Positions 61,331-64,000 of a DNA stretch of 64,000 nt are shown here, one piece after another. The position numbers and the translations under genes are program-made. How positions within the stretch are numbered: position 1 is the first letter of the stretch; the number at the start of each line of letters is the position of its first letter. The notes under the pieces were generated by a model that was not told the DNA's origin, ran no database searches, and saw nothing but the letters and a program-made list of their open reading frames with translations. Location: the NCBI GenBank assembly GCA_035079385.1, contig JAVHKY010000052.1:6262001-6326000 (forward strand). The letters are read 5' to 3'. Origin of the DNA: Aspidiotus rigidus. Taxonomy: Eukaryota; Arthropoda; Insecta; Hemiptera; Diaspididae.

Positions 61331-64000
61331 ATGAAAAGGAGCTCCGACGGCGAAGAATGCGATGTTTACAATTTCGAATCCTCCCACGACGACGATGACA
61401 GTCAATCTTCTCCGAGTAATGCGACGGAACAAAACGATGTGAAACTTGCGAAGATTATAACGAGATTAGAGGAGCGACAGTTGCGTATCGAGTGCGAGTA
61501 TAAATACAGAATTGCGACGGTGAAAGCTCAGTTCGAGAAATCACTCGAAAATTCGAAAGTTGAAGTGTACGATGAACTAGCAAAAATATCGGACGAATTT
61601 ACGGATCTGGTAGCGGATGTTGCGAAGGAAATATCAGACGAATTGACGATAAGAAAGGATGAAGAAAGGGAACCCAATATACGCGCAAAGGCAAGCACAA
61701 AACCAAGAAATGTTCGATGGTGTGACGAAGTGAATAACGAAGAAAGTAACACCGATAAAGTTTCAAATACTGAACAGGTAAACGTGAACCCTAAGATTGT
61801 TAACGAATCATTACATAAAGATGAAAAGAGTAATGAAAGTATTCGACACGTACTAAACCTCAAGTTCCGCTCAATCAATAAACTTACGAAAGATACTGAT
61901 TATCAACTGTGGAAAGATAAAATGATTGGTGAAATCAATGCAAAAGAATGTGGTTTCATGATACGTGATGATTCTCAGAAACCAGCAATTTACAAGAATA
62001 TCGATGATGAAAAAATAAAAACACTAGTGAGTAACTTTATAATCAGTAGCCTAGATGACTACCACCACAGGATGATAAGGGGTATCATCGACCCTCGAGA
62101 GATGTTTGTGAGTCTTGACCAACTGAAAGAGCCTAGCGGAAGGACTACACTGTATTTGTTAGGCACTGAATTTGCCTCAATGCGATATGAGGCTGGAAGT
62201 GAGCCAGTAACAGACTTTATCAACCGCTATCAGCGTGTAGTTGAGCGACTTCGAGCGTGTGGCGGAACTGTTACACCGGCCCAAGAATCTATGAACTTGG
62301 TACTTGCAACTGGAGAAGCCTTCCCAGATGTTTATACGGCGGACGTGCAGCGAAAAGAACCGATGAGTATTGCGGAAATAAGACGCTTGTTAATTGAAGA
62401 AGAGGCGAGTCGCGGTGAAATGAAGCGACGTGAATCCGCGAAGGAAAACGCGATGGTTGTAAATGCCGGCAAGTGGAAAGAGGCAACAAAAGGGACAAAC
62501 TCCAAAGACCCAAAGAAAGCGACGGTAACTTGTTTTAGATGTGGCACTAATGGTCATATGCGAGGGGAATGTACAAGAGACAAGTGGAAGTGCTATAATT
62601 GTGACGAATGGACTGACGACCACATCTCTGCAACGTGCCCTCTGAAGAATATGATCGTCCCATCGCGAGGTAGGGGTAGCAACGTGCGAAGAGGGACTAC
62701 CAGACCACCGACGACGAGTTCACGTAACGATTCGAAGAAAACCACGACGACTAAAACGCGAGGGCGAAGGATGAAGAAAATGCCACTCACTACAGCACAC
62801 CGAATTGCGAAGTTGAGACGAAAAGCAGGTAAAGCAATGCTGGTGACTGAGGAAGATCCGGAAACGAAGTTGTTGCCTGCGAAAGAACGCATGGTGTACA
62901 TGGAAGAAGATACCGACGAAGATGAAGTGGATTACGACGATGTAGCTGCATTTGCGAAGTTATATGATGACGATGATGACGACGATAACAATTGTGTGTA
63001 TGCGACGAACCAACGTAAGTATTTTGAGAAGTTTAATAAAATTGAATTTGTTTCTGATTCAGGCGCTACTCAACATATGTGTAACAAAACTGAAGCTTTT
63101 GCGACGTTGCATGATCTAAAACGCGAGAAACAAATCGGGTGCGCGAATAAGAACTCTGATGCTGACTTGATAGTGAGAAAACAAGGCGACATTATCGTTA
63201 GTAAAGAAGAAAAACTCGAACGATTGAACAACGTATTGTATGCTCCAGATTTATCTGAAAACCTATTTTCTATTAAGCGGATAATTCATCTCATGAATGT
63301 ATTGTTTACGGATAAGGAAGTTAGATTAATAGATAAGAAGTCAGGCGAAATCTTAAAGACGGGAAAATTTGATGGGCGTTTTTGGCGACTAACATTTAAC
63401 CTTCCTAGTTCTAAATCTGATAAAACTACTAAGAAACTCTTACTCCAATCTCTCAGTGTGCTAAAAAGAAAAGCGAGTGACGCACACACCAGCGAGGTCG
63501 AGAAAGGAGGGAGTAAGCGAAGAAAAATAGGAGTCTTTCAGATAGGAGGGAGTGAGGAGGAGCAAACAATTGACAAAGTAAACGATGAAAAGAAAAGTGT
63601 TAACGAAACAAGCGAAGAAAATGCGATTGAATTGAAGGATTACGATACTAACGATTTGAATAACATAAACAAAGAACGAGTTAAGTGTATGAGAGAATGC
63701 CTAGGTCTACTCTGGCATAAACGACTGAATCACGCATCTAAAGCCTATTTAGAAATACTAGCGAAGGTTCTTCCTGAACTAAAAGGAGTTAAGTTTACCG
63801 ACGAAATACTTGAGTGTGTTGACTGTCTAGAAGCGAAGTGTAGAAGGAAACCCTGCAAGGAAGTGAGACACAGAGTTGATCGAACACTACAACGAGTTCA
63901 CTCAGATCTGATAGGGAAAATCACGCCGTGTTCATTCCTAAGTGGTGCTCAGTATATTGTAACATTCAAAGACGATTTTTCGAGGTTTGCGATGGCTTTT
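61331..64000 (+). CDS. Ty1/copia Gag-Pol polyprotein, intact up to the window edge
   Basis: One uninterrupted frame of 890 codons from ATG 61331, with an in-frame TGA just upstream (61325-61327), running off the window. Order: an acidic, charged N-terminal extension of about 170 residues; a UBN2-type Gag domain (SINKLTKDTDYQLWKDKMIG, YQRVVERLRACGGTV); a zinc knuckle CFRCGTNGHMRGEC; a second, irregular one (C-x2-C-x6-H-x4-C); a basic linker; an acidic stretch; the protease site FVSDSGATQHM; a pre-integrase HHCC finger with LWHKRLNHASKAYLEI and CVDCLEAKC; and the integrase start VHSDLIGKI ... YIVTFKDDFSRFAMAF with the first catalytic aspartate. The finger and protease residues are intact. RT and RNase H should follow outside the window. 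The N-terminal extension is longer than in most copia elements, and codons rich in CG (GCG, ACG, CGA) are unusually frequent for this AT-rich region. Confidence 0.92.
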   Translation, partial: MKRSSDGEECDVYNFESSHDDDDSQSSPSNATEQNDVKLAKIITRLEERQLRIECEYKYRIATVKAQFEKSLENSKVEVYDELAKISDEFTDLVADVAKEISDELTIRKDEEREPNIRAKASTKPRNVRWCDEVNNEESNTDKVSNTEQVNVNPKIVNESLHKDEKSNESIRHVLNLKFRSINKLTKDTDYQLWKDKMIGEINAKECGFMIRDDSQKPAIYKNIDDEKIKTLVSNFIISSLDDYHHRMIRGIIDPREMFVSLDQLKEPSGRTTLYLLGTEFASMRYEAGSEPVTDFINRYQRVVERLRACGGTVTPAQESMNLVLATGEAFPDVYTADVQRKEPMSIAEIRRLLIEEEASRGEMKRRESAKENAMVVNAGKWKEATKGTNSKDPKKATVTCFRCGTNGHMRGECTRDKWKCYNCDEWTDDHISATCPLKNMIVPSRGRGSNVRRGTTRPPTTSSRNDSKKTTTTKTRGRRMKKMPLTTAHRIAKLRRKAGKAMLVTEEDPETKLLPAKERMVYMEEDTDEDEVDYDDVAAFAKLYDDDDDDDNNCVYATNQRKYFEKFNKIEFVSDSGATQHMCNKTEAFATLHDLKREKQIGCANKNSDADLIVRKQGDIIVSKEEKLERLNNVLYAPDLSENLFSIKRIIHLMNVLFTDKEVRLIDKKSGEILKTGKFDGRFWRLTFNLPSSKSDKTTKKLLLQSLSVLKRKASDAHTSEVEKGGSKRRKIGVFQIGGSEEEQTIDKVNDEKKSVNETSEENAIELKDYDTNDLNNINKERVKCMRECLGLLWHKRLNHASKAYLEILAKVLPELKGVKFTDEILECVDCLEAKCRRKPCKEVRHRVDRTLQRVHSDLIGKITPCSFLSGAQYIVTFKDDFSRFAMAF

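Noticed and set aside
61073..63489. Minus-strand frames under the copia gene
   Set aside because: All are shadows of the continuous plus-strand Gag-Pol frame.

Overview
The window is AT-rich eukaryotic nuclear DNA packed with transposable elements. It most likely comes from an insect or another arthropod. The evidence is a spliced alpha-carbonic anhydrase gene of insect type with GT-AG introns, together with remains of BEL/Pao, Ty3/gypsy, Ty1/copia, R1-like and other non-LTR, Penelope-like, Merlin, MULE, Polinton and Helitron elements. I could not identify the species. No ribosomal, tRNA or CRISPR feature could be supported.

The only clear host gene is the carbonic anhydrase on the minus strand. 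Three exons are placed (18771-18574, 7803-7685, 7617-7522) and their junctions agree in phase. The intron between the first two is about 10.8 kb. It holds a non-LTR fragment, a 45-bp tandem array, two clusters of an unclassified repeat (family C), a complete Merlin transposon, a Penelope fragment and a CTAGTATA-rich repeat. The first exon and the C-terminal exons were not found.

Layout, left to right. 0-2 kb: tail of a BEL/Pao element. 2.1-4.9 kb: a SWIM-type MULE (family A) interrupted by a second MULE-like element (family B); both insertions keep target duplications. 7.5-18.8 kb: carbonic anhydrase. 19.3-23.8 kb: region bounded by two outward-facing Helitron 3' ends, holding a 760-bp palindrome and a broken Helitron N-terminal gene. 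24.2-27.05 kb: R1-like LINE with frameshifts. 28.35-29.54 kb: second family A element with a 9-bp duplication. 30.3-32.1 kb: truncated gypsy element, followed by two satellites (32.1-34.7 kb), one interrupted by a solo LTR. 36-39.5 kb: repeat copies and small inverted-repeat elements. 39.6-48.2 kb: a nest of related repeats (families F and G) with a 1032-bp tandem duplication, a LINE tail, a hairpin-rich element and a Helitron. 48.2-53 kb: short-motif arrays, MITEs and a Polinton-type integrase remnant. 53.1-54.06 kb: two Penelope 3' ends head to head. 54.5-60.2 kb: two Helitrons joined end to end on the minus strand. 61.3-64.0 kb: an uninterrupted copia Gag-Pol frame running off the window.

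The most unusual theme is a set of arrays in which a short, often palindromic core recurs every 20-40 bp. The core differs between loci (TTGCGTCCC, GCGTAATACGTGAAATACGC, CGAATCCGYGGATTCG, TAATTAC, TTTGCGCACATG, TTAGAATAACTT), yet some arrays share spacer sequence. In the one case with clear boundaries (family B) the array forms the ends of a MULE-like element. This suggests, but does not prove, that the others are ends of related transposons whose end motifs have diverged.
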